A program made the position numbers and the translations under genes. A DNA stretch of 39,471 nucleotides, taken from positions 1 through 39,471 of the forward strand of contig MPNQ01000030.1 in the NCBI GenBank assembly GCA_002239105.1, written 5' to 3'. Positions 38,866 through 39,471 of the stretch are shown piece after piece. The notes beneath the pieces were generated by a model. It was not told the DNA's origin and did not search any database. It worked only from the letters and a program-made list of their open reading frames with translations. The stretch comes from a marine group bacterium Sva0996 bin134. GTDB lineage: Bacteria > Actinomycetota > Acidimicrobiia > Acidimicrobiales > Bin134. The stretch's first letter is position 1; each line of letters starts with the position of its first letter.

Positions 38866-39471
38866 ATGAGCCTGGTCATCTACGAAGCCGAGGGACGGGT
38901 GGCGGTAATCACCCTGAACCGCCCCGAGGCCCGCAACGCCATGAGCCCCGAGCTCTCCGCCGCCCTGGGCGAGGCGATCGACCGATTCGAAGCCGACGAC
39001 GACGCGTGGGTGGCCATCCTGGCCGGCAACGGCCGCATTTTCTGCGCCGGGGCCGACCTCAAGGCACTCTCTGAGGGCCGAGCGGCCGGGATCATCACCG
39101 CCGACGAGGGCTTCGGCCGGTTCGCCCGCCGAAAGCGGGCCAAGCCGGTCATCGCCGCGGTAGACCGCCCGGCATTGGCCGGTGGGTTCGAGCTGGTGCT
39201 GGGCTGCGACATGGTGGTGGCGTCCACCGAGGCGGTCTTCGGACTGCCCGAGGTGAAGCGTTCGCTGGTGGCCTCCGAGGGGGGCGTCACCCGGCTGCCC
39301 CGCCGCATCCCCACCAACGTCGCCATGGAACTGGCCCTCACCGGCGACACCATCGATGTCCACCGGGCCCACGCCCTGGGCTTGGTCAACGTGGTGTGCG
39401 AGCCCGGCCAGGCATTGCCCGAAGCCAAGGCCCTGGCCGAGCGCATAGTGGTCAACGCCCCCCTAGCCGTA
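38866..39471 (+). CDS. Enoyl-CoA hydratase/isomerase (crotonase) family, 3'-partial
   Basis: 202 codons visible from ATG 38866, running off the right edge. Opens MSLVIYEAEGRVAVITLNRPEARNAM; oxyanion-hole segment FCAGADLKAL near residue 65, GGFELVLGCD (about 105-114) and GLPEVKRSL (125-133). The conserved Glu residues of hydratases, in GGFE and PE, are both present. Hydrates an enoyl-CoA in beta-oxidation-like degradation. SD-like GAGAGAG precedes the ATG. Confidence 0.93.
   Translation, partial: MSLVIYEAEGRVAVITLNRPEARNAMSPELSAALGEAIDRFEADDDAWVAILAGNGRIFCAGADLKALSEGRAAGIITADEGFGRFARRKRAKPVIAAVDRPALAGGFELVLGCDMVVASTEAVFGLPEVKRSLVASEGGVTRLPRRIPTNVAMELALTGDTIDVHRAHALGLVNVVCEPGQALPEAKALAERIVVNAPLAV

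Overview
The window is GC-rich and densely coded, with overlapping genes on both strands. Its content (LLM-class F420/flavin oxidoreductases, CaiB-type CoA transferase, several PF04909-type amidohydrolases, a DUF222/HNH protein, DUF35-linked thiolase-like enzymes, PT-rich lipoproteins and Calx-beta-like surface proteins) fits an uncultivated high-GC actinobacterium, most likely of class Acidimicrobiia. That placement is inferred from gene content only. No rRNA, tRNA, CRISPR array, transposase or integrase was recognised.

Layout. 1-2416 (minus): large secreted protein running off the left edge, with signal peptide, two FnIII-like and four Calx-beta-like domains, a Pro-rich linker and a Cys-containing module. 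It has a 14-G tract inside the linker, where the reading frame slips, and a 21-G tract just upstream of its start. 2417-2842: no clear gene. 2663-4396: a 1.7-kb segment bounded by a perfect 21-bp direct repeat, carrying an AlbA_2/GHKL ATP-binding protein and the truncated start of a PHP/TrlF-like gene, read here as a decayed defence islet. 4408-12126: NTF2-like protein, DUF35 protein plus thiolase-fold (Ltp2-like) protein, cyclase, lipoprotein polysaccharide deacetylase, SDR, lipoprotein class-A-like serine hydrolase, bicupin and PlsC acyltransferase. 12119-16242: molybdenum-hydroxylase large subunit, VOC protein and DHA2 MFS transporter. 16319-25687 (plus): a tight run of cysS, a kinase-like phosphotransferase with a probable CTG start, S9 peptidase, LLM oxidoreductase, CoA transferase, second LLM oxidoreductase, SDR and PhyH dioxygenase. 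25709-26548: secreted CAP protein carrying two copies of the same Cys module seen at the left edge. 26582-29198 (minus): SCP2-type thiolase and an HMG-CoA-synthase-like/DUF35 fusion without any cysteine. 29254-32906 (plus): amidohydrolase and a second Mo-hydroxylase large subunit. 32949-34298 (minus): DUF222/HNH protein with a leaderless-looking promoter. 34364-36951: two divergent amidohydrolases. 36964-39471 (plus): double-hotdog protein, zinc-free MDR oxidoreductase and a partial enoyl-CoA hydratase.

How it fits together. Most genes encode activation, oxidation, hydration and C-C cleavage of CoA-linked or ring-containing substrates, as expected for a heterotroph degrading lipid-, steroid- or terpenoid-like carbon; the actual substrate cannot be read from sequence. 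The unusual parts are (i) a 34-residue Cys module shared by two unrelated secreted proteins, (ii) the two poly-G tracts that could make the surface protein phase-variable, (iii) the repeat-bounded AlbA_2/TrlF remnant, and (iv) two DUF35-associated thiolase-fold systems in which canonical catalytic cysteines have been replaced.
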